Shown here one piece after another: positions 35,141-45,062 of a stretch of DNA of 64,000 bases. Source of the stretch: Sciurus carolinensis (Eukaryota > Chordata > Mammalia > Rodentia > Sciuridae); contig NC_062222.1 in NCBI RefSeq assembly GCF_902686445.1, forward strand, positions 44,683,292 through 44,747,291, read 5' to 3'. The position numbers were made by a program, and so were the translations under genes. The notes below the pieces were generated by a model that searched no databases, was not told the origin of the DNA, and saw only the letters and a program-made list of their open reading frames with translations. The stretch's first letter is position 1. Every line of letters begins with the position of its first letter.

Positions 35141-35619
35141 TCTAATTCCCAGAGGAAGTCATATTTTTCCCTTATATCTTTCCTGTATTGCTAACAGTAG
35201 ATACTCCATATTTTAATCAAGTAAGCACTTCTGTAAAAGTCTTCACAGGGTTCTTGGTTGTCCACCAGGATTTAAGGACATGATTTGGCAGTGTCTCTAT
35301 ACTTGGGATGGGTCAAAATATAACTAAATTCCATCCTTAAGTTCACTAGTTAGAAACAATTTAGCACTGTGACCACAGTTTAATGAAGACCTCTGTGGAC
35401 ATTATGCAGTGATTTAGCCTAATGCTTGAGCTTTGTAGCCTCTCAAAACTGGCAAATATATGCATGAAATTGGAATTTGGTTATGTCTTCTTTATGTCTT
35501 CTCTATGATGCAACAACTTAACTTTTCCTATAAAAGGATTTGGGGCCACCACTTGGGTCTCACATTCAGATATTTGGTCTCAAATTATTTGAATAGCAAG
35601 GCCAATTGGACAGAATAAA
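35141..35619. other. No recognised feature
   Basis: I see nothing identifiable in this stretch. Confidence 0.45.
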
Positions 35620-35860
35620 GTAGATGACATGTGTCAAATGCTCACCATATGCCATAATCAATTCTGAGTACCTTGAATTAGGTAATCCTCATAGAACACT
35701 AGGAGTAAGGTCTAATTATCCCCAATCAGGGGAACTTGAAGCAGAGGAAAACTTAATGCATCTTTTAAGTCATAGAGCTAGTTATTCACAGGGCCAGGAC
35801 CCAGATCTGAGGAGCTTGGCCTCAGGGTCTGCACCTAACTGCATCACTGTCCTGTGTGCC
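35620..35860 (-). repeat. MIR SINE, minus strand
   Basis: 'gtcaaatgctcaccatatgc', 'aattaggtaatcctcataga', 'taattatccccaatcagggg' and 'cagggccaggacccagatct' follow reverse-complement MIR order. A 110-codon frame over it (35624-35956) is therefore not a gene. Confidence 0.7.
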
Positions 35861-37469
35861 AAACAGACTAAGCAAGTTACAAGTGCTTGGAGCAAAGCTC
35901 TCAGAATGGCAGGTATTGAGTCTCAGAGCCATGTTAACAGAATGAATGGTGTCTAGTATTATTCTTTAGAAGACCGTATTATACTAGAATAATACTAGGA
36001 GAGGGCTTGCCCCATGAGGATCTAGGAATGCACATTCATCAGCCAGATACTCAGAGAACTGAAGGATGGTACTAATATAAAAAGAAGATTCTTGTTTTTC
36101 TTTCATATGGGATGAAAAGAACTGAAGTGTAGGAATATCCAAAAACTTGGGTAATGAAAGGAGACGAGGAAAACTGCACCAGAATAGAGACCACATTATT
36201 CCTAAGAATTGTCACCAATTCCTATGGAGGAGATAGTGGGAAATTTATCTTGGAACCTTACTGTACATAGTTTTGGTATATATGTATAATTATGTGTAAG
36301 TCATTTTTATCACTATATGCAATTGCAAACAGATCTCATTTAATACTGTAGACTTAATAATGACTAATTCTCTTTATTTTCTTCCTGAAGCCTGAATTCA
36401 AGAATGCTTTGAGTAACTGTGCCTTGAGTTGCTCATCTGGACTGAGCAGATCTTGTCTGGACCATGATGGGCAGGATGTAGATGCTGAATGTCATCAGTC
36501 AACCAAGCTTCACCCTTTTCACGATGATGCCTGGTGTGCGATCTGAAGACTGTGCACTGCATAGAAACTTCATGATGATTGGCTTCCCTCAGATGACTGC
36601 AGTAAGTGGCCCTCTACAGGGCCCACCTCCTGGATATTGTGTCTACTTCTGTTTGGACAGAAATATAACTTTGGTGGCTCTCGAACAAACCCCTGATATC
36701 TGAAGTATGAGGAGGGGCGATTAGAATGAGGAGAAATAGCAGGAGCTGTTGAGCTGTTTGAATATGTTGGCAGAAAAGATTAGGAAGGAAAACTTATCTG
36801 CAAAACTGATTATGTGGATAGTCTTCAGAATGATTTAGAGGTTTTGGCACGATCAAGCCGTCACGAGCTTGGCTGTGGGTATAAGATGCTCACTCTTTTC
36901 TTTTACATTCCTGGCTGAGGTTCAAATTCAGAGAGGTGGCAGGTTGAGGCTCTGTGCAGCTATCAGCATCTTTGTGGGCATCTGAGATGGCACGGGACCC
37001 TCACATGGCAGCGAGTCAGACATGGACCCTCCTTTTCACACTCCAGTGAAAGGCTGGCAAGGCCAGCTTAGGACAGAGCAAGAGCCTGTGTCAAGAGAGT
37101 GGTTTGACTTCCACCTAGTGGCAATTGCAAATGGGTCAGGTTTATTTTATTTTTTTTTCAAGTTAGGGACATTTAAGGCTAATGCATTTTCCAAATATGG
37201 TACTCAGGGCCTTCCTAACAACTTTCCTTAAAGACAGGCCAATTCCGTCAGCTGCAAAAAACAGTCTACCTTGCTGTGTGCACCTTCAGAGAGAAATTTT
37301 TTATTTTCAAAGGAATTATTATTTTACATAGATAGAGTTATAGATAGATTCCAAAATATGAGCTAATGGTTAAATGATTAAGAAATCAAAGAGAAAATTA
37401 AAATTTAAAAGTGCACTTTATTGGGGATCAAAGACAAAGGCACTAGAACACAGACCCTGCACCTATTAG
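35861..37469. other. Unique-looking region with one exon-like segment
   Basis: 36391-36601 (211 bp) is bounded by a strong acceptor context (branch-like 'gactaat', then 'tctttattttcttcctgaag') and a perfect intron-side donor gtaagt. One frame is open from the left edge for 51 codons. Another runs from an ATG at 36482 through the donor. I recognise no protein. The flanking 36700-37120 is less AT-rich than average. Confidence 0.3.
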
Positions 37470-37631
37470 GAGTAGAATAAAATGGACATTATTATGCACA
37501 TGTATGAGCACACTACCAGTGTGACTCTGCACCAGGTACAGCCAGAGGAATAAGTAATGCTCCATTTGTGTAAAATGTGTCAAAATGCATTCTACTGTCA
37601 TGTGTAACTCATTAGAACAATAAAAAAGTGA
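37470..37631 (+). mobile_element. L1 3'UTR fragment
   Basis: 'tgctccatttgtgtaaaatg' and 'tgcattctactgtcatgtgt' followed by a short A-rich end are L1 3'-terminal wording in plus orientation. 5'-truncated and dead. Confidence 0.7.
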
Positions 37632-37670
37632 AATTTATTAACTTTCTTTTTAAGCTTATATTCTTTTTTG

Positions 37671-37870
37671 AGGGGGGCATATTGGGGATTGACTCAGGGG
37701 TACTCGACCACTGAGTCACATCCCCAGCCCTATTTCGTGTTTTATTTAGAGGCAGGTTCTCACTGAGTTGCATAGCACCTCACTTTTGCTGAAGTCGGCT
37801 TTGAACTCTCAATCCTCCTGCTTCCATCTCTGGAGCCACTGGGATTATAGACCTGTGACATGTACCTGGC
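37671..37870 (-). mobile_element. B1-dID-type SINE, minus strand
   Basis: ID half 'attggggattgactcagggg', linker, and B1 half 'gagccactgggattatagac' ending 'gacatgtacctggc'. It sits against the T-rich tail of the minus-strand L1 that begins at 37886. Flanks at 37652-37669 and 37873-37890 agree at 14 of 18 bases. Confidence 0.85.
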
Positions 37871-37885
37871 TTGAATTTATACTCT

Positions 37886-40308
37886 TTTTTAAAAATAAAT
37901 TTTATTTATTTTTTTTATACATGTATATAGAATAATAACATCTGTCTCATTCTACTGTCCTTCCCATCCCCACTGCCCCACCCCTTCCCTCACTCCCCTC
38001 TGCATAATCCAAAGTTCCTTCATTCTTCCCTACTCCCTCCCCCCATTATAGAAGAGCATCTGCTTATCAGAGAAAATATTTGGGCTTTGATTTTTTGAGA
38101 TTGGCTTATTTCACTTAGCATGATGTTCTCCAGCTCCATCCATTTACCTACAAGTGCCTTAATTTCATTCTTCTTTAAGGCTGAGTAATATTCCATTGTG
38201 TATGTATACCATATTTTCTCTATTCATTCACCTGTTGAAGGGCATCTAGGTTGGTTCCATAGTTTAGGTATTGTGAATTGAGCTGCTATAAACATTAATG
38301 GGGCTGCATCACTGTAGTATGCTGATTTTAAGTCCTTTGGGTATAAACCGAGGAGTGAGACAGCTGGGTCAAATGGTGGTTCCATTACAAGTTTTCTGAG
38401 GAAATCTCTATACTGTTTTCCATAGTGGTTGCACCAATTTGCATTTCCACTAGCAATGTATGAGTGTACCTTTTTCCCCAAATCCTTGCCAACACTTATT
38501 GTTGCCTATATTCTTGATAATTGCCATTCTGACTGGAATGAGATGAAATCTTAGTTTTGATTTGCATTTCTCTAATTGCAAGAGATGATGAACATTTTTT
38601 TCCTATATTTGTTGATCAATTACATTTCTTCTTCTGTGAAGTGTCTGTTAGTTCCTTAGCCCATTTATTGATGTGGATATTAGTTTTTTTGGTTCTTTAT
38701 ATATCCTGGAGAATAGTGCTCTATCTGAGGTGCATGTGGTAAAGATTTTCTCCCATTCCGTAGGCTCTCTCTTCACATTATTGATTGTTTCTTTTGCTGA
38801 GAAGAAGCTTTTTAGTTTGAATCCATCCCGTTAATTGATTCTCGATTTTACTTCTTGCATTTTAGAAGTCTTGTTAAGGAAGTTAGGTCCTAAGCTGATG
38901 TGGTGGAGATTTGGGCCTATTCTTTCTTCTATTAGGTGCAGGGTCTCTGGTCTAGTGCCTCTTTGATCCATTTTGAGTTGATTTTTGTGCAGGGTGAGAG
39001 ATAGAGGTTTAATTTCATTCTGTTATATATGGATTTCCAGTTTTCTCAGCACAATTTGTTGAAGTGGTTATCTTTTCTCCAGTGTATATTTTTGGTGCCT
39101 TTGTCTAGTTTGAGGTGACTGTATTTTTGTGGTTTTGTCTCTGTGTCTATTCTGTACCATTGGTCTGCCTGTCTATTTTTGTGCCAATACCATGCCATTT
39201 TTATTACTATTGCTCTGTAGTATAGTTTAAGGTCTGGCATTGTGATGCTTCCTGCTTCACTCTACTTGTTAAGAATTGCTTTGGCTATTCTGGGTCTTCT
39301 ATTTTTTCAAATGAATTTCAAGATCGCTTTTTCTAGTTCTGTGAAGAATGTCATTGGGATTTTAACAGGAATTGCATTGAATCTGTATAACACTTTTGGT
39401 AGTATGGCCATTTTGAAAATATTAATTCTGTCTGTCTAAGAACTTGGGAGAACTTCCCATCTTCTAAGGAATTCTTTGATTTATTTCTTTAGTGTTCTGT
39501 AGTTTTCATTGTAGAGGACTTTCACCTCTTTTGTTAGATTGACTTCCAAGTATTTTATTTTATTTTTTCTGAGGCTATTGTGAATGGGGTAGTTTCCCTA
39601 ATTTCTTTTGAAGTGGATTCATCACTTACGTATAGAAATGTATTTGATTTATGGGTATTGATTTTACATCCTGTTACCTTTCTCAATTTATTTGTAAGTT
39701 CTAGAAGTTTTCTGGTGGAATTTTTGGATCTTCTAAATATAAGATCATGTGGTCAGCAAATAGTGATAGCTTGAGTTCTTTTCCTATTCATATTCCTTTA
39801 ATTTCTTTGGTCTGTCTGATTCCTCTGGCTAGAGTTTCAAGGACAATGTTGAATAGAAGTGGTAAAAGAGAACATCCCTGTCTTGTTCCAGTTTTTAGAG
39901 GGAATGTTTTCAGTTTTTCTCCATTTAGAGTGATGTTGGCTGTGGGCTTAGCATAGATAGATTTTACAATGTTGAGGAATGCTCTTACCATCCCTAGGTT
40001 TTCTAGTGTTTTGAACATGAAGAGGTGCTGTATATGGTCAAATGCTTTTTCCACATCTATTGAGATGATCATATGATTCTTAACTTTAAGTCTATCGATG
40101 TGATGTATTACATTTATTAATTTCCATATGTTGAATCAACCTTGCATCCCTGGGATGAACCCCACTTGATTGTGGTACACTATCTTTTTAATATATTTTT
40201 GTATATGATTTGCCAGAATTTTATTGACAATTTTTGCATCTATGTTCTTTAGGGGTATTAGTCTGAAGTTTTCTTTCCTTGATGTGTCTCTGTCTGGTTT
40301 TAGTATCA
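37886..40308 (-). pseudogene. L1, 5'-truncated in the reverse transcriptase region
   Basis: A 2.4 kb minus-strand L1. From the right it starts within ORF2 near the palm domain and runs through RT, the C-terminal region and a shortened 3'UTR ending in an A-rich tail. Open remnants include 39788-40072 (RT block with 'KTGTRQGC') and 38224-38481 (C-terminal block with 'LWNQPRCPS'). The catalytic FADD box reads FADH at 39749-39760, so RT would be inactive even without the frame breaks. Direct repeats at 37871-37885 and 40309-40323 (12 of 15 alike) mark the target duplication. Confidence 0.9.
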
Positions 40309-40323
40309 CTGAAATTATATTCT

Positions 40324-40654
40324 AGAAAGTTAAAACTTTATAATTTTTCAATATTTATGAAAAGATAATTATATGGTTAACTACATCTCTGTTATCAAAA
40401 TTACTATTTTAATACAGAGTATAATAATACTATGTTCTAGATTAACTTTTTTCTATTTTTAAACCATTTGAATTCAAGTACTTATGCACACTTGGAAAAC
40501 TAAGAAAATTAGAATATATATTTTTAGAAATTCTTCCCTATCTTTCATTATATTTTTTCCCAAAGAATTATATGCAAAATAGATTTTTATGCAATAATTA
40601 ATTGTAGTTCAGGATATTTCTACTTCTTGGAAAATTTTCAACCTTTTTTTCTGT
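40324..40654. other. Unique spacer between two L1s
   Basis: Strongly AT-rich, with no recognised repeat. This is the only non-L1 stretch over 300 bases between 37886 and about 49180. Confidence 0.5.
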
Positions 40655-42406
40655 GTGTGATACATTTTTTTAATAGTGCTTTATGGTTATATATAACAAT
40701 GGGGTTCATTTTGACATGGTTATAAATGCATATAACATAATTTGCTCCATTTTCATCCCTAGTACTATGGCCTTTTCTTCCCTCCTCCCTCTTCCAATCC
40801 TTTTCCTCTGCTCTATTGGTCTTCTTTCTGTTACTTAATTAATTTTTAAATTGGCATATTATAGTTATACATAAAATTGGAATTCATTGTGATATATTCA
40901 CATATGCACATAGCAGTTTTGTCAATTTTGATCTGCAATTTCTCCCCTTTCTCGTCTTTCCTCCCTCCCCCTCAATCCCCTTCCTCTACTTAATTATCCC
41001 TTTTATTTTCACAAAACTTTCCTTTTAAAAAACTCTTACTTCTCTCTAGTGTCTGCATATGAGAGAAAACATCTGACTTTTGACTTTGAGTTTTGCTTAT
41101 TTCACTTAGTATGATGTTCTCCAGTTCCATCCATTTATCAGCAAATGCCATAATTTCATTCTCCTTTTTGACTGAGTACAACTTCATTGTGTATATAAAC
41201 CACATTTTCTTCATCCATTCATCTATTGAGGGAGATCTAGGGTGGTTTCATAACTTGGCTATTGTGAATTGTGCTGCTATGAACATTGGTATGCATGTAT
41301 CACTATAGTATACTGATTTTAGTTCTTTTGTATAAATACCAAGAAGTGGGATAGCTGGGTCAAATGGTGTTTCCATTCATAGTCTTTTGAGGAATCTCCA
41401 TACTGTTTTCCAATATGGTTGTGTTCATTTGTAGTTCAGTGTATGAGTGTATCTTTTTACTCACATCCACACCAGAATTTATTGGTATTTGTATTCTTGA
41501 TCATTGCTTTTCTAAGTGAAATGAGATAAAATCTCAAAGTAGTTTGGATTTGCATTTTCCTGATTGCTAGGGATGTTGAAAAATTTGTTTATATATTTGT
41601 TGGCTATTTGTATTTCTTCTTTTGAGAATATTTGTTGAGTTCTTTTGCCTATTTATTATTGAGTTGTTTTTGTTTTTTTTTTTTTTTGGTGTTAAGTTTT
41701 TTGAGTTTTTTATATATTCTGGGTATAAATCTTCTGTTGGAAGATTAATCTCCTATTGGAAAGAACTGGCAAAGCTTATTTTCCTATTCTGTTGTCTCTC
41801 TCTTCATGCTTTTGTTTCCTTTGCTCTGCAGAAGCTTTTAAATTTGAATCCATCCCACTTATTGATTCTTGGTTTCATTTCTTGAGTATTAGGAGTCTCA
41901 TTAAGGCAATTAGTACTGTGAAATATGCTGTAGTGTTGATCCCATGTTTTGTTCTAGCAGTTGCAAAGTTTCTGGCCTAATTCCTAGCTCTTTGATTTAC
42001 TTTGAGTTGACTTTTGTGCAGGGTGAGAGTCAGGGGTCTCGTTTCATTCTTCTATGTGTGGATACTCAGTTTTCCCAGTATGCTTTGTTCTTTCTTCTCT
42101 ATAAGCTATGGTTTATGTAATAATTTGAAGAAGATTGGCATTAGTTTTTTTTTAAAGGTTTGATAAAATTCAGCTGAGAATCCATCTACTCCTGGGTTTT
42201 TCTTTGTTAGAAGGCTTGTAACTGCTTGTTCAATCTCATTCCTTCTATTGGTCCTTTTAGGTTTTCTTTGTCCTCTTAGTTCAACTTGGGTAGGTCATAT
42301 GTGTCTAGAAATTTGTCAATACCTTCTAGATTTTTCCAATGTATTTGAATATAAGTTTTTGGAAGAGTTCCTAATTATCTCCTGGATTTCAGAAATGTCT
42401 ATGTTG
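40655..42406 (-). pseudogene. Older L1, 3' portion (left of nested insertion)
   Basis: Minus-strand L1 with an unusual 3'UTR made of two similar blocks (40655-40830 and 40831-40990), followed by decayed ORF2 C-terminus. One remnant is the 74-codon minus frame 40990-41214. Near 42108 the sequence jumps from the ORF2 C-terminal part to the region around the RT 'PDGF' motif, so about 1 kb including the RT core is missing. The element is then cut by the plus-strand L1 at 42407 and resumes at 48303. Confidence 0.85.
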
Positions 42407-43182
42407 GGCACTTCCACTCCCCCTCCTAGGATTGCAGATAATGTAGTCCAGTATTTAACCTGCTCGTAAGGTGGGAGTGGGGGAGAAAGAGGGTTCTTGA
42501 GAGTTTTTGCCCCTGAATACTAAAGGACTCAGGATTCAAGAAGAGGAGGTATTGAGAGACTCGGGACCAACTCAGAGCTGCCGGAAGAGTCTCTCCCATT
42601 GGGCGAGGCTCCCCGGACAGGGCGATAGTCCCAGATGCAGGGAACTTCGTGGAGAAGATTTGCCCAGCAAGACCCCCTTGCTGGAGCAGTGAACCCAGAG
42701 AGCCAGGTGCGTTGCAGAGGAGGGCTGCCCATCGAGAGACTCACTCACAGGGCGAGGCTTCCTGGCCCAGGCGGTAGATCCGGACAGCAGGGAACTTCTT
42801 GGAGGAGAGCTGCCCAGTGAGACTTCCCCACCTGGTGAGTCTTCCCCGTTGGGCGAGGCTTTCTCACGGAGGCAGTAGAACCAGAGACACAGGCCCAGAC
42901 CAGCCATGCCCCAGCTCGCAGTATAGTCCCCCTTTGACTGACAATCGGACAACAAGTGGAGGAGCCTCTGCCCACCAGCAGGGAATATACCTCACCTGAA
43001 GGCCACCACCCTTAGAGGGGCAGCTTTCTTGTGGAGCACTGTATGATCAAGTTCCTCCAAGACTTCAGGCTACAGAAGGCTAGCAGGTGAGTTATTGGAA
43101 ATCTACAGGGAACTATAAGTCAATAGGGGAAATCTGCAATATCTCAGAGTTTCACTACTAGAGGGGAAGATTTCTGACGAAT
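42407..43182 (+). promoter_or_regulatory. L1 5'UTR / internal promoter region
   Basis: The most GC- and CpG-rich part of the window. It contains repeated blocks: 'gggcgaggct' at 42601, 42750 and 42851, and 'gcagggaacttc' at 42637 and 42787. This is reminiscent of the promoter monomers of mouse L1, though shorter and degenerate. Promoter function is inferred from L1 biology. A 127-codon antisense frame crosses it (42572-42955). Confidence 0.7.
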
Positions 43183-44192
43183 GTGAGAAAACAAGGAAAG
43201 AAAATGTCCCAAAAAAACCTAGATGCTACAGCAATAAAACCCAATGACGGCATGGCAGAAGAAATGTCAGAAAGGGAGTTCAGAATGTACATAATTAAAA
43301 TGATCAGAGAAGCAAACGATGAGATGAAAGAGCAAATGCAGGCTTTGAATGATCGTACCAATCAACAGTTAAAAGAGCAAATGCAGGAAGCAAAAGATCA
43401 TTTCAATAACGAGTTAGAGATTCTGAAAAAAAATCAGATATCCTTGAAATGAAGGAAACAATAAACCAAATTAAAAACTCCATAGAAAGCATAACCAATA
43501 GGATAGAACACCTGGAAGACAGGACATCAGATATTGAAGAAAAAATATTTAACCTTGAAAACAAAATTGAACAAACAGAGAAGATGGTAAGAAATCATGA
43601 AACAGAATCTCCAAGAATTATGGGATAACATGAAAAGGCCAAATTTGAGAATTATTGGGATTGAGGAAGGCACAGAGAAACAAACTAAAGGAATGAACAA
43701 TCTACTTAATGAAATAATATCAGAAAATTTCCCAGATCTGAAGAATCAAATGGAAAATCAAGTACAAGAGGTTTATAGGACTCCAAATATACAAAATTAC
43801 AACAGACCCACACCAAGGCACATTATAATGAAAATACCTAACATACAAAATAAAGACAGAATTTTAAAGGCTGTGAGAGAAAACAATCAAATTACACTCA
43901 GGGGGAAACCAATATGGATATCAGCAGAATTTCAACCCAGACCCTAAAAGCTAGAAGGGCCTGGAACAACATTTTTCAAGCCCTGAAAGAAAGTGGAGGA
44001 CAACCAAGAATCTTATACCCAGCAAAAATTACCTTCAGATTTGACGACGAAATAAGATCCTTCCATGATAAACAAAAGCTAAAAGAATTTACAAAAACAA
44101 AGCCAGTGCTACAGAATATTCTCAGCAAAATATTCCATGAGGAAGTGATGAAAAACAATGATGTAAATCAGCAAAGGGAGGAACTACCCTAA
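43183..44192 (+). pseudogene. L1 ORF1 (RNA-binding chaperone), frameshifted
   Basis: The span is 1010 bp, close to the usual 330-340 codons. The first ATG is at 43183, with an in-frame alternative at 43204. The N-terminal charged coiled-coil part stays open to 43452. It goes out of frame at an A8 run (43426-43433), returns to the starting frame by 43597-43947 for the RRM-like part, and breaks again near 43925. The C-terminal RNA-binding part, with its LKARRAW motif, continues in another frame to 44192. At least three indels. The protein normally coats L1 RNA in the cytoplasm. Confidence 0.9.
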
Positions 44193-44240
44193 AGGAATAG
44201 CCAAATAAAGGAGAAACCAAGTCATATCAAAAAAACAAAA

Positions 44241-45062
44241 ATGAGCCAAATGACTGGGAATACAAATCATATCTCAGTAATAACCCTGAATGTTAATGGC
44301 CTGAACTCATCAATCAAAAGATGTAGACTTGCAGATTGGATTAAAAAGAAAAATCCAGCAATATGCTGCCTGCAAGAGACTCATATCATAGGGAGAGATG
44401 CCCACAGACTAAAGGTGAAAAGATGGGAAAAAACATACCATGCACATGGACTCAGCAAAAAAGCTGGAGTATCCATCCTCATGTCAGATAATGTGAACTT
44501 CAAGCCAAAGTTAGTCAGAAGGGATAAAGAAGAATATTTTATACTGCTTAAGGGAAGTATAAATCAGCAAGACATAACAATCATAAATATCTATGCCCCA
44601 AACAGTGGCTCATCCATGTATGTCAAACAAATCCTTCTCAATTCCAGGAATCAAATAGACCACAACACAATAATACTAGGTGATTTTAACACACCTCTCT
44701 CACCACTGGACAGATCTTCCAAACAAAAATTGAACAAAGAAACCATAGATCTCAATAACACAATCAATAATTTAGACTTAACAGACATATATAGAATATA
44801 CCATCCAATGAAGAGCGAATACACTTTCTTCTCAGCAGTACATGGATCCTTCTCTAAAATAGACCATGTTTTATGCCACAAAGCTAATGTTAGCAAATAC
44901 AAGAAGATAGAGATACTACCTTGTATTCTATCAGATCAAAATGGACTGAAATTAGAAATAAATGACAGAATAAAAACCAGAAACTACTGCAACACCTGGA
45001 GATTAAATAATACACTACTGAATGATGAATGGAAACAGAAGACATCGGGGGGGGGGGAATAA
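44241..45062 (+). pseudogene. L1 ORF2 N-terminus, endonuclease domain
   Basis: 273 codons open from the ATG, the longest frame in the window. It is an APE-like endonuclease that nicks target DNA. Visible motifs are LNVNGLN (N17), QETH (E46), YAPN (Y118), GDFN (D148, N150) and KIDH (D208). The final SDH motif reads SDQ (residues 231-233, codon 44937-44939), so the catalytic histidine is lost. The frame ends just after an 11-G run at 45047-45057, where ORF2 continuity breaks. It follows ORF1 after a 48-bp spacer, as expected for an L1 dicistron. Confidence 0.92.

Noticed and set aside
35624..35956. 110-codon plus frame
   Set aside because: Most of it overlies a minus-strand MIR, so the frame is fortuitous.
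37108..37122. CTCF-like ccacctagtggca
   Set aside because: The central AG is displaced by one base, giving two mismatches at strong positions.
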